Notes: generated by a model not told the origin, from the letters alone. 64,000 bases of DNA from Marinobacter sediminum (GCF_016820575.1 NZ_JAEMQH010000002.1:1366933-1430932); one strand, 5' to 3'; counted from the first letter of the stretch, positions 9,006-19,638 are shown. Made by a program: numbers and translations.

Positions 9006-11858
9006 ATGGAAAAAACCTACCAGCCAGAAAACATCGAGCGCCAGTGGTACGAAAACTGGGAAGCCAAGGGCTACTTCCGCCCCTCCGGTGAAGGCGAGTC
9101 CTACAGCATCGCCATTCCGCCACCCAACGTTACCGGCAGCCTGCATATGGGCCACGCGTTCCAGCACACGATCATGGACACGCTCACCCGCTACAAACGC
9201 ATGCAAGGCCACAACACCCTTTGGCAGGTAGGCACCGACCACGCCGGCATCGCCACCCAGATGGTGGTGGAACGCAAGCTGGCCGCAGAAGAAGAAAAGA
9301 CCCGCCACGACCTGGGCCGCGACGAGTTCATTAAGCGGATCTGGGACTGGAAGGAAGAATCCGGCGGCACCATCACCCGCCAGATGCGTCGCCTGGGCAA
9401 CTCCGTGGACTGGGACCACGAACGTTTCACCATGGACGACGGTTTTTACAAAGCCGTGCAGGAAGTGTTCATCCGTCTGTACGACGAAGGCCTGGTGTAT
9501 CGCGGCAAGCGCCTGGTGAACTGGGACCCGAAACTGCACACCGCCATTTCCGACCTGGAAGTGGAGAACAAGGAAGAAAAGGGCTTCTTCTGGCACCTGC
9601 GTTACCCGCTGGCTGACGGCGCCAAGACCCAGGACGGCAAAGACTATGTCGTGGTCGCCACCACCCGCCCGGAAACCATGCTCGGCGATACCGCCGTTGC
9701 CGTGCACCCGGACGACGAGCGCTATCAGCACCTGATCGGCAAGCACGTGATGCTGCCGCTGGTAAACCGTCGTATCCCGATCGTGGCCGACCACCATGCC
9801 GACCCTGAAAAAGGCAGTGGCTGCGTCAAAATCACCCCCGCCCACGATTTCAATGACTATGCCGTTGGCAAGCGCAACGAATTGCCGATGATCAACGTGA
9901 TGACCCAGGACGCCAACATCCGGGACATCGCCGAAGTCTTTAACTTCGACGGCACCGAAAACACCGAGATCGATGGCCAGCTGCCGAGCGCCTACGCCGG
10001 TCTGACCCGCGAAGCGGCCCGCAAAGCCATCGTGGCTGACTTGAACGAAGCTGGTCTGCTTGAGCGGGAAGAAGATCACGTTCTGAGCGTGCCCCGGGGT
10101 GACCGTTCCGGGCTGATCATCGAGCCGATGCTGACCGACCAATGGTTTGCCGACGCCAAGACCCTCGCCAAGCCCGCTATTGAAGCGGTCGAAGACGGCC
10201 GTATCCAGTTCGTGCCCAAGCAATACGAGAACATGTACTTCTCCTGGATGCGTGACATTCAGGACTGGTGCATTTCCCGTCAGCTCTGGTGGGGCCACCG
10301 CATCCCGGCCTGGTACGACGCCGACGGCAGCATCTACGTGGGCCGCAGCGAAGAAGAAGTGCGCCAGAAGCACAACCTCGACGGCGATCTGGAACTGTCC
10401 CAGGACGCCGACGTGCTGGACACCTGGTTCAGCTCCGCGCTGTGGACCTTTGGCACCCTGGGCTGGCCCGAGATCACCGAACGCCTGAAGCAATTCCACC
10501 CCACCGATGTGCTGGTCACCGGCTTCGACATCATCTTCTTCTGGGTCGCCCGGATGATCATGATGACCATGCATTTCATGAAGAACGAAGACGGCACGCC
10601 TCAGGTGCCCTTCCACACCGTGTACGTGACCGGCCTGATCCGGGACGAGCACGGCGACAAGATGTCCAAGTCCAAGGGCAACGTGATTGACCCCCTGGAC
10701 ATGATCGACGGCATCGGCCTGGATGATCTGCTGGAGAAGCGCACCGGCAATCTGATGCAGCCGAAACTGGCTGAGAAGATTGACAAGCGCACCCAGAAAG
10801 AATTCCCGGAAGGCATCTCCGCTCACGGCACCGATGCCCTGCGTTTTACCCTGGCGGCCATGGCCACCACCGGCCGTGACATCAACTGGGACATGAAGCG
10901 CCTCGAGGGCTATCGCAACTTCTGCAACAAGCTGTGGAACGCCGCGCGCTATGTGCTGATGAACACCGAAGGCGAAGACTGCGGCGTCAACGACGAGCCA
11001 GTCGAGCTGTCCCTGGCAGACCGCTGGATCATCAGCGAGCTGCAGACCTGCGAACAGGAGGTGATTCGTCACCTGGACCAGTACCGCTTCGATCTGGCCG
11101 CCTACGCGCTGTACGAATTCATCTGGAATGAATACTGCGATTGGTACCTGGAACTGTCCAAGCCGGTGCTGAGCGACGACAGCGCCAGTGCCGAAGCCAA
11201 GCGTGGCACCCGCCGCACGTTGGTCCGGGTACTGGAAGCCGTGCTGCGAGTCGCGCACCCGATCATGCCGTTCATCACCGAGGAAATCTGGCAGCGGATC
11301 GCCCCGCTGGCGGGCAAATCCGGCGACAGCATCATGCTGCAGCCCTACCCGCAACCGGACAGCGGCAAGCAGGACAGTGCCATCACCGCCGACATCGAGT
11401 GGCTCAAAGGCGTGATTCTGGCCGTGCGCAACATCCGCGGCGAGATGAACATCTCTCCGGCCAAAAAGGTACCGGTGCTGCTGCGTGGCCAAAGTGCCGA
11501 CGACAAGCGCCGCATGGACGACAACCGTCAGTTCCTGGCGTCACTGGCCAAGCTGGACAGCCTGGACTGGTTTGACGGTGAAAAAGCCCCGATGTCCGCC
11601 ACCCAACTGGTTGGCGAGATGGAAGTATTGGTACCCATGGCCGGTCTGATTGATAAGGACGCTGAGCTCAAGCGCCTGGACAAGGAGCTGGAGCGGCTGC
11701 AGAAGGAAATTGGCCGCCTGGAAGGCAAGCTGGGCAACGAGAAGTTCACCGCCAAGGCGCCCGCCGAAGTGGTGGAGAAAGAACAGGACAAGCTCCGGGA
11801 TGCCCAGAGCAGCCTGTCCCGTCTCAGTGAGCAACGGGCCGACATCGAGGCCATGTAA
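9006..11858 (+). CDS. valS: valyl-tRNA synthetase
   Basis: Class I synthetase that charges tRNA-Val and hydrolyses Thr-tRNA-Val at its CP1 editing domain. It has 950 residues (E. coli 951). The HIGH-type motif is HMGH at residues 47-50 in [13 protein letters not shown], and KMSKS is at 552-556 (DKMSKSKGN). The editing domain includes [17 protein letters not shown]. The C-terminus forms a coiled coil rich in [17 protein letters not shown], usual for ValRS. The next gene begins 4 bp after its stop. Confidence 0.97.
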   Translation: MEKTYQPENIERQWYENWEAKGYFRPSGEGESYSIAIPPPNVTGSLHMGHAFQHTIMDTLTRYKRMQGHNTLWQVGTDHAGIATQMVVERKLAAEEEKTRHDLGRDEFIKRIWDWKEESGGTITRQMRRLGNSVDWDHERFTMDDGFYKAVQEVFIRLYDEGLVYRGKRLVNWDPKLHTAISDLEVENKEEKGFFWHLRYPLADGAKTQDGKDYVVVATTRPETMLGDTAVAVHPDDERYQHLIGKHVMLPLVNRRIPIVADHHADPEKGSGCVKITPAHDFNDYAVGKRNELPMINVMTQDANIRDIAEVFNFDGTENTEIDGQLPSAYAGLTREAARKAIVADLNEAGLLEREEDHVLSVPRGDRSGLIIEPMLTDQWFADAKTLAKPAIEAVEDGRIQFVPKQYENMYFSWMRDIQDWCISRQLWWGHRIPAWYDADGSIYVGRSEEEVRQKHNLDGDLELSQDADVLDTWFSSALWTFGTLGWPEITERLKQFHPTDVLVTGFDIIFFWVARMIMMTMHFMKNEDGTPQVPFHTVYVTGLIRDEHGDKMSKSKGNVIDPLDMIDGIGLDDLLEKRTGNLMQPKLAEKIDKRTQKEFPEGISAHGTDALRFTLAAMATTGRDINWDMKRLEGYRNFCNKLWNAARYVLMNTEGEDCGVNDEPVELSLADRWIISELQTCEQEVIRHLDQYRFDLAAYALYEFIWNEYCDWYLELSKPVLSDDSASAEAKRGTRRTLVRVLEAVLRVAHPIMPFITEEIWQRIAPLAGKSGDSIMLQPYPQPDSGKQDSAITADIEWLKGVILAVRNIRGEMNISPAKKVPVLLRGQSADDKRRMDDNRQFLASLAKLDSLDWFDGEKAPMSATQLVGEMEVLVPMAGLIDKDAELKRLDKELERLQKEIGRLEGKLGNEKFTAKAPAEVVEKEQDKLRDAQSSLSRLSEQRADIEAM

Positions 11859-11862
11859 CGGC

Positions 11863-12756
11863 ATGATTGCCATTCTTGGCGCAGGTGCAATGGGGCGGCT
11901 ATGGGCCGCCTCATTGCCCGCCGATGAGCCCGCCTTCATTGCCCGCCCCGGGCACAGCCCCAGCACACCCCTTAGCTACAACTTCCGCGCCCTGGATGGC
12001 ACCGAGCGCGCGGTCACAGTACCCTGGCTTACACCCTCACAGATGCCTGAGCTGGTGTTGGTTACCACCAAAGCAGGCGACACCCTGACGGCCCTGAAGG
12101 GCATTGCCGAGTCCCTTCCGCCCACCGTGCCTGTCGTGTTGTTCCAGAATGGTCTGGGTAGCCAGCAACAGGTTGCCGAGCGCTGGCCGGAACGACCCAT
12201 ACTGGCCGCCAGTACCACCGAAGGCGCCAACCGGCCATCGCCCGACCGGGTGGTGCATGCCGGTGCCGGCGCCACCTGGCTTGGCCCGATGACCGGCCCG
12301 GCCAATGCGGTCCTGGCCAACTGCACTACGGCCCTGGCCAACAGTGGCCTCACCGTGCATCCGGAAGCCGACATCCTTGGCCGGTTATGGCAGAAATTGG
12401 TGGTTAACGCCGGTATCAACCCGTTCACCGCCCTGCTTGACTGTCCCAACGGCGACATTCTTCACGCCGAGCTGTTCCAGAACCACATTGATGGCCTGTG
12501 CGAGGAGATCGCCAGCCTGATGGTGGCGGCAGGTCAGCCACGGCAAGCACCGGCAACCTTGAGAGAACGCATCGAAACCGTTGCCAGAAATACCGCTCGC
12601 AACACCTCGTCCATGCGCAGCGATGTGCAAAATGGACGCGCCACCGAGATTGATTACATCAATGGCTTCCTGGTGCGGCTGGGCCGGTCAAAAGGAATCG
12701 CCACACCGGTGAACCAAATGTTGGCGGAGCGGGTACATCATCTGTCACTAAATTAA
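11863..12756 (+). CDS. ketopantoate reductase (PanE/ApbA) family protein
   Basis: NADPH-dependent 2-dehydropantoate 2-reductase family; the classic role is reducing ketopantoate to pantoate for coenzyme A. The ATG at 11863 gives 297 residues and opens directly on the Rossmann motif ILGAGAMGRLWAASL. The frame extends upstream into valS, but those residues are not PanE-like. Family landmarks are VVLFQNGLGSQ, the catalytic-lysine segment RLWQKLVVNAGINPFTAL, and the C-terminal SSMRSDVQNGRATEIDYING. It starts 4 bp after valS. Many genomes carry PanE paralogues of unknown substrate, so the specific reaction is not certain. Confidence 0.88.
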   Translation: MIAILGAGAMGRLWAASLPADEPAFIARPGHSPSTPLSYNFRALDGTERAVTVPWLTPSQMPELVLVTTKAGDTLTALKGIAESLPPTVPVVLFQNGLGSQQQVAERWPERPILAASTTEGANRPSPDRVVHAGAGATWLGPMTGPANAVLANCTTALANSGLTVHPEADILGRLWQKLVVNAGINPFTALLDCPNGDILHAELFQNHIDGLCEEIASLMVAAGQPRQAPATLRERIETVARNTARNTSSMRSDVQNGRATEIDYINGFLVRLGRSKGIATPVNQMLAERVHHLSLN

Positions 12757-12769
12757 CAGGAGCACGCCC

Positions 12770-13327
12770 ATGGGCAATCGCCTTTCGAAGATCTACACCC
12801 GAACCGGAGACGACGGCTCGACCGGCCTGGCCGATGGCAACCGGATTGCCAAGAACGCCCAACGGGTTGATGCCATGGGCACCGCCGATGAACTCAACTG
12901 CCACATTGGCCTGTTGATCGAAACCCTCGACAGTGACGATGAGTTGATTGAAAGCCTGCGCCGAATTCAGCATCACCTGTTCGACCTGGGCGGCGAATTT
13001 GCCATTCCAGGCAGCACGGTGATTGGCGAGGACCATATCAACTGGCTGGAACAGACCCTGGACACCTACAACGAGGGCCTGCCGCCGCTTAAGAACTTCG
13101 TGCTGCCCGGTGGCTCGCCAGCCGCGGCCCAGTGTCACCTGGCCCGAGCCGTGTGCCGCCGCGCCGAGCGCATCGTGGTTGCCCTGGGACACGAGGATTC
13201 CATCAACACCGCCTCCCGACACTACCTGAACCGGCTTTCGGACTTGCTGTTCGTTGTCGCCCGGGTATTGGCACGACGGGAAAACGGGGAAGAGATTTTG
13301 TGGGAACAAAAAAAATCCGGCCTTTAA
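12770..13327 (+). CDS. PduO-type cob(I)yrinic acid a,c-diamide adenosyltransferase
   Basis: Transfers the adenosyl group of ATP to cob(I)alamin to make coenzyme B12. The 185 residues match the PduO-type family. The ATP-binding N-terminus is [17 protein letters not shown], followed by [17 protein letters not shown]; the helical core has [25 protein letters not shown] and [14 protein letters not shown] strong AGGAG precedes the ATG, 13 bp after the PanE-like gene. The last codons (QKKSGL-stop) are embedded in the downstream bidirectional terminator. No other cobalamin gene is nearby, so it probably serves salvage. Confidence 0.92.
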   Translation: MGNRLSKIYTRTGDDGSTGLADGNRIAKNAQRVDAMGTADELNCHIGLLIETLDSDDELIESLRRIQHHLFDLGGEFAIPGSTVIGEDHINWLEQTLDTYNEGLPPLKNFVLPGGSPAAAQCHLARAVCRRAERIVVALGHEDSINTASRHYLNRLSDLLFVVARVLARRENGEEILWEQKKSGL

Positions 13328-13342
13328 GGCCGGATTTTTTAT
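13307..13342. terminator. bidirectional terminator overlapping a coding end
   Basis: A-run, then AATCCGGCCTTTAAGGCCGGATT, then T-run: a perfect GC-rich stem with A/T tracts on both sides. It can stop the adenosyltransferase transcript (+) and the convergent chemoreceptor transcript (-). The TAA stop of the adenosyltransferase gene lies inside the hairpin loop. Confidence 0.9.
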
Positions 13343-13355
13343 TGCCGCAGCTCAC

Positions 13356-15386
13356 TTATACCTTGAACGTTTCCACCAGGCGCTGCAGTGAAGCGGTCAG
13401 CTCCGACATCTCCCGGGATGAGCCCAAGGTTTCCTCGGCGTTGGCGGCCGTGGTCTGACCCAGTTCCCCAATCTGTTCAACGCTGGTGTTCACATCCTTG
13501 GCCACCGCCGACTGCTCTTCCGCCGCCTGGGCGATCTGATGGCTCATGTCCACGATGGTTGAAATGCCCTGAGCAATGCGATCGAGCGCATGGGTGACCT
13601 CGCCGGACTTGGTCACGGTTTTCTCGGTCACATCCCGGCTATTGGTCATCGCGGACACCGCGTCCTTCACGCCGCTTTGCAGGCGCGAGATCATGCCTTC
13701 GATTTCTTCCGTGGACTTGTGGGTACGCTGGGACAGTGAGCGAACCTCGTCGGCAACCACCGCGAAACCACGGCCCTGCTCGCCAGCCCGGGCCGCCTCG
13801 ATTGCGGCGTTCAGGGCCAACAGGTTGGTCTGTTCGGCAATCGCCTTGATCTCTACCAGCACCTGGCTGATGTTATCGCTGTCGTGACTGACCCGGTTGA
13901 TCACGTCAACCGCTCCGGAAATCTCCGCCGCCAACCGGTTGATGGTTTCAACGGTGTCGGCCACCACCTTGCGCCCGGTGTCGGTATCGCTTTCTGCGGT
14001 ACCAGCACTGTCGGCCACGCGATGTGCGCTTTCGGTCACTTCGCTGACCGCGCTCACCATCTGGTTCATGGCCTCATTGATCTGACCACTTTCCTCCATC
14101 TGACGAGCCACGGCGCTGCTGTTGGCTGCGGCGGTATCGTTCACCCGTCTTGCCTGCTGATCGACGTCGCCGGTGGTGCGGCTGACCGAGCGAATCAGCT
14201 CCGCAATGCGGTCGGTCATGCTGTTAAATTCGTCAGTCAGCTCGCCCAGTTCATCCTGATTGCGCAATTGGATGTGTGTGGTCATATCGCCCGCTGCCAC
14301 ACTCCGGGCCGCCTCAGTAAAGCGGTTGATGGCGTTGCGCACCGACATGAAGAAACCCACATAGAGGTAGACCACCACCAGCAAGATCGCGATCAGGGCA
14401 ACCACAATCAGCCGACGCTGATTGACCTCTTGTTCCAAACGCGAGGACAGATTGGCCTCCATCACATCAAAGATCGCCAGAGTCAGCTCGTTGTAACTAT
14501 CAAGCTGGGCACGAATCCGGCTGTCGTACTGCTGCCAGGGCATTTCAAGGCGCATGGGTGAAATCACGTTCAGCTCAAGCAGGTCGCGCACCACAATCAG
14601 GCTCTCGTTGACCTGATCGATGCTGTTGCCGGCGTCTTCAGACAACTGGTCCGAGGCCTCGGAGGCCACCGACAACGCCGGTTCAAGCAGGGACGCACGG
14701 TTGGTCAGGCGATCGTAGATACTGTTCAGAACCTCGCTCAGGGCGTAACCGACCTGGCCTTCCACCAGAGCAAAGCTGCCATAGGAACGGGCCTGGCCGA
14801 TGACACTGCGCGCTTCGGGCAGCGCCTCGCGGACCAGTCCCAGCAGCAACTGGTTCTGTCGGGAGGAGTCCTGCCCCAGACCGGAAATCTCGACGGTAGC
14901 CGGCAGCAAGGCCACCACCTTCTGGACAAATTCCTGGTAGTACTTGAACTGGGGATCAATGTTGCCCTGGTAATTATCATCGGCGCGCAGGGCTTCCCAG
15001 TCCTGCCGGAGGGCCGTAACCTGCTCCGCCCAGGAACCAGAGGCATCAAAAGAGCGCTCTTCCGCCAGCAGCGACTCAAAGATGGCGTCGACCTCGTCGG
15101 CGGCTTCTTCGGAGGCGGCAATCAGCTCGTCTTCGTTCTTGAGGATGCCGGGGGCACGGTAATCCCGATACGCCATCGAAGAAGAGAGTAATTGTTCAGC
15201 CTTGCGCAGCTGCTCAAGCCCCTCAACCCCGCGGGTCATGGTCTGCACCGATTGATTCAGTTGCGACATGACCAGCCAGGACAACCCTCCGATCGGCAAC
15301 AGGAAAAGAATGCTGATCAGGCTGAATTTATACACCATGGGCAGCCGATTCATCAGTGCTATGGCGGGATAAATGAGTTGCTTCAT
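13356..15386 (-). CDS. methyl-accepting chemotaxis protein
   Basis: Transmembrane chemoreceptor of 676 residues. The first membrane helix is at about residues 21-41, with a large all-helical periplasmic ligand domain (about 42-325) and the second helix at 326-349 ([18 protein letters not shown]). A HAMP domain follows, then a cytoplasmic signalling hairpin whose conserved tip includes [19 protein letters not shown] and [16 protein letters not shown]. No CheR-binding pentapeptide is present (it ends VETFKV). An ATG at 15386 is preferred to the GTG two codons upstream because of spacing to AAGAAG. A sigma28-like promoter lies upstream. The ligand is unknown. The neighbouring ampED order is shared with Pseudomonas (recalled). 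Confidence 0.95.
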   Translation of the reverse strand: MKQLIYPAIALMNRLPMVYKFSLISILFLLPIGGLSWLVMSQLNQSVQTMTRGVEGLEQLRKAEQLLSSSMAYRDYRAPGILKNEDELIAASEEAADEVDAIFESLLAEERSFDASGSWAEQVTALRQDWEALRADDNYQGNIDPQFKYYQEFVQKVVALLPATVEISGLGQDSSRQNQLLLGLVREALPEARSVIGQARSYGSFALVEGQVGYALSEVLNSIYDRLTNRASLLEPALSVASEASDQLSEDAGNSIDQVNESLIVVRDLLELNVISPMRLEMPWQQYDSRIRAQLDSYNELTLAIFDVMEANLSSRLEQEVNQRRLIVVALIAILLVVVYLYVGFFMSVRNAINRFTEAARSVAAGDMTTHIQLRNQDELGELTDEFNSMTDRIAELIRSVSRTTGDVDQQARRVNDTAAANSSAVARQMEESGQINEAMNQMVSAVSEVTESAHRVADSAGTAESDTDTGRKVVADTVETINRLAAEISGAVDVINRVSHDSDNISQVLVEIKAIAEQTNLLALNAAIEAARAGEQGRGFAVVADEVRSLSQRTHKSTEEIEGMISRLQSGVKDAVSAMTNSRDVTEKTVTKSGEVTHALDRIAQGISTIVDMSHQIAQAAEEQSAVAKDVNTSVEQIGELGQTTAANAEETLGSSREMSELTASLQRLVETFKV

Positions 15387-15439
15387 GGTCACTCTTCTTG
15401 TTGGCTGTTCAACAAATGAACATTGATTCTTATTTAGTA

Positions 15440-15466
15440 TTATCGCCTAAGGATCTAAAACCTTGA
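15440..15466 (-). promoter_or_regulatory. sigma28 (FliA)-type promoter of the chemoreceptor
   Basis: On the minus strand TCAAGGTT, 11 bp, GGCGATAA closely match the flagellar sigma factor consensus TAAAGTTT-N11-GCCGATAA (6/8 and 7/8, exact spacing). It is followed by a leader of about 45 nt to the chemoreceptor ATG. This places the gene in the flagellar/chemotaxis class-IV regulon by inference. Confidence 0.7.
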
Positions 15467-15512
15467 GCATTATTTGTTGTTTTAAAATGTTATGTCTTTG
15501 ACCCTACTACCG

Positions 15513-16400
15513 TCAGACGATGCCAAAAATCACCAGCAACGCCAGCGCACAAATCCAGACCAGCATGCTGCGGTTCAGCAAATCGCGGATGGCACTCAGG
15601 CTCCGGCCGCCGAAATCGGCCCACTCCTCCGGATGCATCTGCGAGAACCGATTCGGATCCAGCGCATACCTGGTTAACGACCCGTTGGCAGAAATCATGA
15701 GAGTGTCGGCGACATTTTTGCGCAATCGCCCCGCGCCATCCGGCGATTCCCTGAGCCAGCCGGCCAGATCCCCTGCGATCCCGAAGGTCACCGACAACAA
15801 CCGCACCGGAATCCAGGCCAGAATCTCCGCGTAGCGTTGAAACCGCGGCCGCGCTGCTGCCCGTGGCCACTGCTCAGCCAGGGCCACCATGCCCCGGGCC
15901 AAGACCGCCAGCCCTATGCCACCAACCACGTACCAGAAGGCAACCAGGAAAAAGCGCTGGAACACGGTGACCATGAACACCCGCGCAACGGAGAGGTGCA
16001 AGGCATCTGGTGACAAGGCTGCACCCCGCTCGTCCGCTGGCAGGCGATCCTCAACATTGCGCCAGGCCGCCTGCATATCACCTCGGCGCCAGGACATGGA
16101 ATAAGCGCGAAGCACGGTGTTCCAGCCCGGAGCGCCCATCAGCAACACCAGAACCAGGATTTCCAGGGGGTAGCCCGCAATTTGCCAGCCAATCGCGCCC
16201 AGCGCGAAAATGCCCAGCCCTGCCCCCAGCGCCGGCAGGAGAATCAGCGTAAGCCCCACACCGTTGCCGGATTCGTGCCCCGCCTTCACCGTGTTGGCAC
16301 GACGGAACCAGTGCCGCCAGAGTTTGTCACCAGACAGCCGGTTGGTGGCGTCGAGCTGGCGTCGAATCAGGTAGGCAAGCAGAAAAACGATCAAAACCAT
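15513..16400 (-). CDS. ampE: AmpE-like inner-membrane protein
   Basis: AmpE family: a polytopic membrane protein encoded with AmpD and implicated in beta-lactamase induction, with unknown biochemical activity. It has 295 residues (E. coli 284). It starts on a membrane segment (MVLIVFLLAYLIRRQLD); further hydrophobic segments lie at about 50-85, 150-180 and near the C-terminus (LVWICALALLVIFGIV). The conserved stretch VFQRFFLVAFWYVVGGIGLAVLAR is cut here into shorter recognisable parts: RFFLVAFWYVVGG and GLAVLARGM. It begins 6 bp after ampD, so they form an ampDE operon. Confidence 0.88.
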   Translation of the reverse strand: MVLIVFLLAYLIRRQLDATNRLSGDKLWRHWFRRANTVKAGHESGNGVGLTLILLPALGAGLGIFALGAIGWQIAGYPLEILVLVLLMGAPGWNTVLRAYSMSWRRGDMQAAWRNVEDRLPADERGAALSPDALHLSVARVFMVTVFQRFFLVAFWYVVGGIGLAVLARGMVALAEQWPRAAARPRFQRYAEILAWIPVRLLSVTFGIAGDLAGWLRESPDGAGRLRKNVADTLMISANGSLTRYALDPNRFSQMHPEEWADFGGRSLSAIRDLLNRSMLVWICALALLVIFGIV

Positions 16401-16406
16401 GAAGCG

Positions 16407-17027
16407 TCACTCCCCGGCGACTGCAGCGTTAGCCAGAACGGCGCGAAAATGGGACCAGTCAAAGGCCGGACCCGGATCGGTCTTGCGGCCCGGGGCAATG
16501 TCGCAATGCCCGGTCAGGCGCTCCGGCGTGATTGCAGGCCAGGCGGTCATGATCAGGTCGGCCGTGGCGGCCAACTGACGATACTGGTCTTCGGTGTAGG
16601 GCACGTCGTCAGCGCCCTCAAGCTCGATGCCGATGGAGAAGTCATTGCACTCTTCCTCGCCCTGGAAGCTGGAGCGGCCTGCGTGCCAGGCGCGATCAAG
16701 CAGGCTGACAAACTGCACCATCGAGCCATCCCGGCGAATCAGGGCATGAGCCGACACCTGCATACCGGCGATGGTTTCAAAGTAGGGATGGGCCGTGTGG
16801 TCCAGCCGGTTGCAGAAAAAGTCCTCTATCTCTGGCCCGCCAAACTGACCCGGTGGCAAGCTGATGTTATGCACCACCAGAAGAGAGACCGAGGCATTAT
16901 CGGGGCGTGGGCCAAAATTGGGAGAGGGGCACCAGCGGGCCTCAGGAAGCTTCCCGGTCTCGCGGAGTGTGGTGATGGTGTGGTCGGAAAAGACCTGTCT
17001 GGCTGGTTTGGCGTCTGAGTGCGGCAA
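16407..17027 (-). CDS. ampD: 1,6-anhydro-N-acetylmuramyl-L-alanine amidase
   Basis: Cytosolic zinc amidase that splits anhydro-muropeptides during peptidoglycan recycling and so holds down AmpR-type beta-lactamase induction. The 206 residues are slightly longer than E. coli (183) because of an N-terminal extension. Zinc and catalytic residues are visible: H53 (VVHNISLPPG), E135 (SIGIELEG), H174, K182 and D184 (LTGHCDIAPGRKTDPGP). It is transcribed with ampE. No ampC or ampR is in the window, so the recycling role is the safer inference. Confidence 0.95.
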   Translation of the reverse strand: MPHSDAKPARQVFSDHTITTLRETGKLPEARWCPSPNFGPRPDNASVSLLVVHNISLPPGQFGGPEIEDFFCNRLDHTAHPYFETIAGMQVSAHALIRRDGSMVQFVSLLDRAWHAGRSSFQGEEECNDFSIGIELEGADDVPYTEDQYRQLAATADLIMTAWPAITPERLTGHCDIAPGRKTDPGPAFDWSHFRAVLANAAVAGE

Positions 17028-17042
17028 GGTAAATCCAAAGGT

Positions 17043-17068
17043 ATCAGGGCATTACAGAATGCCCTGAT
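17043..17068 (-). terminator. hairpin after the DUF1631 gene
   Basis: A perfect 11-bp stem ATCAGGGCATT/AATGCCCTGAT with a 4-base loop lies in the 85-bp gap between the DUF1631 gene and ampD. Only a weak T-rich tail follows on the minus strand, so it may terminate partially or act as an mRNA-stabilising structure. Confidence 0.45.
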
Positions 17069-17112
17069 TGAAGCACAAAGACGCCGGCTTGGCTACGACT
17101 GGCAGGACGACT

Positions 17113-19416
17113 TCAGTCCTTGCGGCTGCTGCGCAGGTTATCGATGATGGATTCCAGGGCCCGGTCGAAAATCAGGCCGTCATCCAGCAGGGTAATCTCG
17201 CTGGCAGCCAAGGCCGCTGCCAGGTTCTCACGATGATACTCCGCCACCTTGGCGCCGCTGCGATTGACGAAAATGTACTTGCCGGTGGCCTTGATGAACG
17301 CCGCCAGCTTGCAGCGCACCTTAGTGCCGTCTCTGGACAGTTCAATCCAGGAGCCAACTGTCAGGCCATCCGCACGCTTGAGCCATTCCTCGGCCACCTC
17401 CGGTTGAGGCTCGGCCACTTCTGGTGTAACCGGTGCCTTGTCGGCCTCAGTCACCGGGCTGGGTGTTGCCTGCGGCAGGGGTTCAGACGCTGAATAAGAT
17501 TCGGGTTCTACCGGCGTTACTAACGCCGCTTCCGACCGGGCAGGCGCCGTGACCAATTGCTGGAACACATCCACGTGCACCAACTCCAGGTCACGAATCG
17601 CCGAATCGGTGGCAAACGGATCCCAGGATATTTCCTGCAGTGCCTGGCGCAAATCATCAACGATGGTCGGAATGGCCCGCAGCAAATCACCGCGGGTGGT
17701 CTCGGTAACCGGATGGGGGGCCACACTCCAAACCAGGCGCTCGGTCAGTGCCCGGGCCTCGGTCCAGCGCTCACTTTCGACCCCCTCACGCAGCACTACC
17801 CACTGCAGGTATTTGTTCCAGGCATCCTTTAAGAGCTCACTGACTGGTGCCGGCACGTCTCGTTCAGCAAGCAAAGCATCCACCACACCGTTGGCGGCGT
17901 CAGCGGCCTGCTCCTGCTTGGCACGTCCCTCTTCGGCATCGCGCAGCCGTTGCTCCACCAGCTCACGTCGACGACGGTCGAGATCCATGAAATGGCTGAA
18001 TTCATCCAGCAGCTCCTCGAACAAGCCGACGTTGTCGGTGAAGTCGTTCAGGATCCGTTCGACCACCGATTCAATTTTGTCCCGCAGCGGATCGCGCTGC
18101 CCGGAGCGTTTCTCGGCCCAGCCAATGGCGGACATAGCGAGCTCGTTCAGGAGCTTGCGAACCGGATGACCTCCGCGGTTAAAGAAGTTCCGGTCTCTCA
18201 GGGCAACCTTCAACACCGGAATCTGCAATCGCCCGATCAGGGATTTCATCACCGGATGGAGCTGGCGATCTTCCAGAATAAAATCAAACAGCATGGACAC
18301 CAGATTGATGACATCGTTGTCGACCTGCCCGACTTCGTAGGAATTGCCATTACTGGCTGTGAGCACCGGCGCCAGCTGATCATTCAACGCAACGACCTGG
18401 CCCTCGCCCCACTGGCCACACGTGACCTGGACCTCGCTGAGCCGGGCCATCAAACCATCGGTGTCCAGATGCCCTTCGCTCGCTCCCTGTGTACGGTTCG
18501 CCCAGGAGCCGCCGCCCTGATGCAACAGTGCGCTCAATTCCGAGAAGGTCGCCCGCGGTGCAAACTGTTCACTGTACCCGCCCATGTCAACACGAGGCGC
18601 ATTGCCACCGCTCGGGGGCGCCACGCCGTTTTGCTGTCCGACACCCGACATCCCGCCATTTGGGGCCACACCAGCCTGAGCACTGCCACTGGGAGCCGCG
18701 CCCTGACCTGAACGAGACGACCCCACCGGTGGCCGCTTCATATCCGGCAGAACGCCTTCCGACACCAGGGTGCGATTGGCTTCCTGATAAAAATCACCCA
18801 GGGTATCGGCCAACAGGCGATCGAACATCTTCAGCACGACCAGCTTGGCCCGGATATCAATGTCCAGATCGGCACAAGCTTCGGCCACGCCGCCGCATAT
18901 CACCTCCGGGCTCAATGGCATCTGGTTGTCTGCCAGATCCACTCTGGGAACCAGATGGCTAACCCGCACCAACAGCAAGCGAATCTGCTCGGCATAGCGA
19001 TTGCGTAACTTGTTGACCAGATTGTCGACGGCAACCTGTTGTTCGAGCTGGGAATGATCCACCAGGCTGAGGGAATCCTGATCCACCCCACCGAGCGAAC
19101 CAGAGGCCTGGCGCGGTTTAAACTTGCCAATATCATTGAAGGCCTGGCTGACGTGCTGCAAAACGGAGACGACCATTGCCTTGCGCTGGAGCCGGAGTTC
19201 ACGCATGGCATCAAAATAGGCGCTTTGATCAACGTTGGTGGCGGCTCGATCGGCCAGCTCAAACAGGGCATCGTCTGCGCGATCGAAGAAATTTGCCAGG
19301 ACTTTCTGCAGCGACTGACCCGATGCGTCACGCAATCGAATCAACGCCGGCGGCAACGAAAATCGCTGCAGCGGCTTCTGGCCAACCATACTGACAATCT
19401 TGTTATCCTGCGCCAT
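17113..19416 (-). CDS. DUF1631 family protein
   Basis: Large 767-residue protein of the DUF1631 family, sometimes annotated as a thymidine phosphorylase without support. The ATG at 19416 has GGAG nine bases upstream; the open frame above it lacks a site. The body is helical and charged, with a Gly/Ser/Pro-rich linker at about residues 235-285 (SSRSGQGAAPSGSAQAG). A C-terminal beta-rich segment (LTVGSWIELSRDGTKVRCKL, IFVNRSGAKV) looks PilZ-like. There is no signal peptide or membrane segment. It lies between nadC (divergent) and ampDE, an order recalled from Pseudomonas. Function unknown; c-di-GMP binding would be speculation because no RxxxR motif is obvious. Confidence 0.85.
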   Translation of the reverse strand: MAQDNKIVSMVGQKPLQRFSLPPALIRLRDASGQSLQKVLANFFDRADDALFELADRAATNVDQSAYFDAMRELRLQRKAMVVSVLQHVSQAFNDIGKFKPRQASGSLGGVDQDSLSLVDHSQLEQQVAVDNLVNKLRNRYAEQIRLLLVRVSHLVPRVDLADNQMPLSPEVICGGVAEACADLDIDIRAKLVVLKMFDRLLADTLGDFYQEANRTLVSEGVLPDMKRPPVGSSRSGQGAAPSGSAQAGVAPNGGMSGVGQQNGVAPPSGGNAPRVDMGGYSEQFAPRATFSELSALLHQGGGSWANRTQGASEGHLDTDGLMARLSEVQVTCGQWGEGQVVALNDQLAPVLTASNGNSYEVGQVDNDVINLVSMLFDFILEDRQLHPVMKSLIGRLQIPVLKVALRDRNFFNRGGHPVRKLLNELAMSAIGWAEKRSGQRDPLRDKIESVVERILNDFTDNVGLFEELLDEFSHFMDLDRRRRELVEQRLRDAEEGRAKQEQAADAANGVVDALLAERDVPAPVSELLKDAWNKYLQWVVLREGVESERWTEARALTERLVWSVAPHPVTETTRGDLLRAIPTIVDDLRQALQEISWDPFATDSAIRDLELVHVDVFQQLVTAPARSEAALVTPVEPESYSASEPLPQATPSPVTEADKAPVTPEVAEPQPEVAEEWLKRADGLTVGSWIELSRDGTKVRCKLAAFIKATGKYIFVNRSGAKVAEYHRENLAAALAASEITLLDDGLIFDRALESIIDNLRSSRKD

Positions 19417-19562
19417 TGAACTGCTCCGGGTCTGATCGCGCGAGTGCGTAACGTGTACTGTCACTTCATCTTACGAGCTGGCCACGTCAGCTTGTGTCAG
19501 ATTTTGTCACCTTTTGTTTAGATCAGACGCTGTTCACAGTTTAGCAGTTCGGTACCACCCGA

Positions 19563-19591
19563 TTGGCGAATGCCCTTAAGGCCTATAGAAT
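19563..19591 (+). promoter_or_regulatory. nadC sigma70 promoter
   Basis: TTGGCG, 17 bp, TAGAAT. A start point near 19598 gives a leader of about 40 nt to the ATG at 19639 but only 8 nt to the ATG at 19606, which supports the later start for nadC. Confidence 0.55.
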
Positions 19592-19638
19592 CCCCACCTA
19601 AATTCATGTTCCACCCAGACTCCAACGGACCCGACACC

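Noticed and set aside
8979-11492. 837-codon open frame on the minus strand
   Set aside because: Antisense to valS, with His/Val/Gly-rich low-complexity translation typical of shadow frames.
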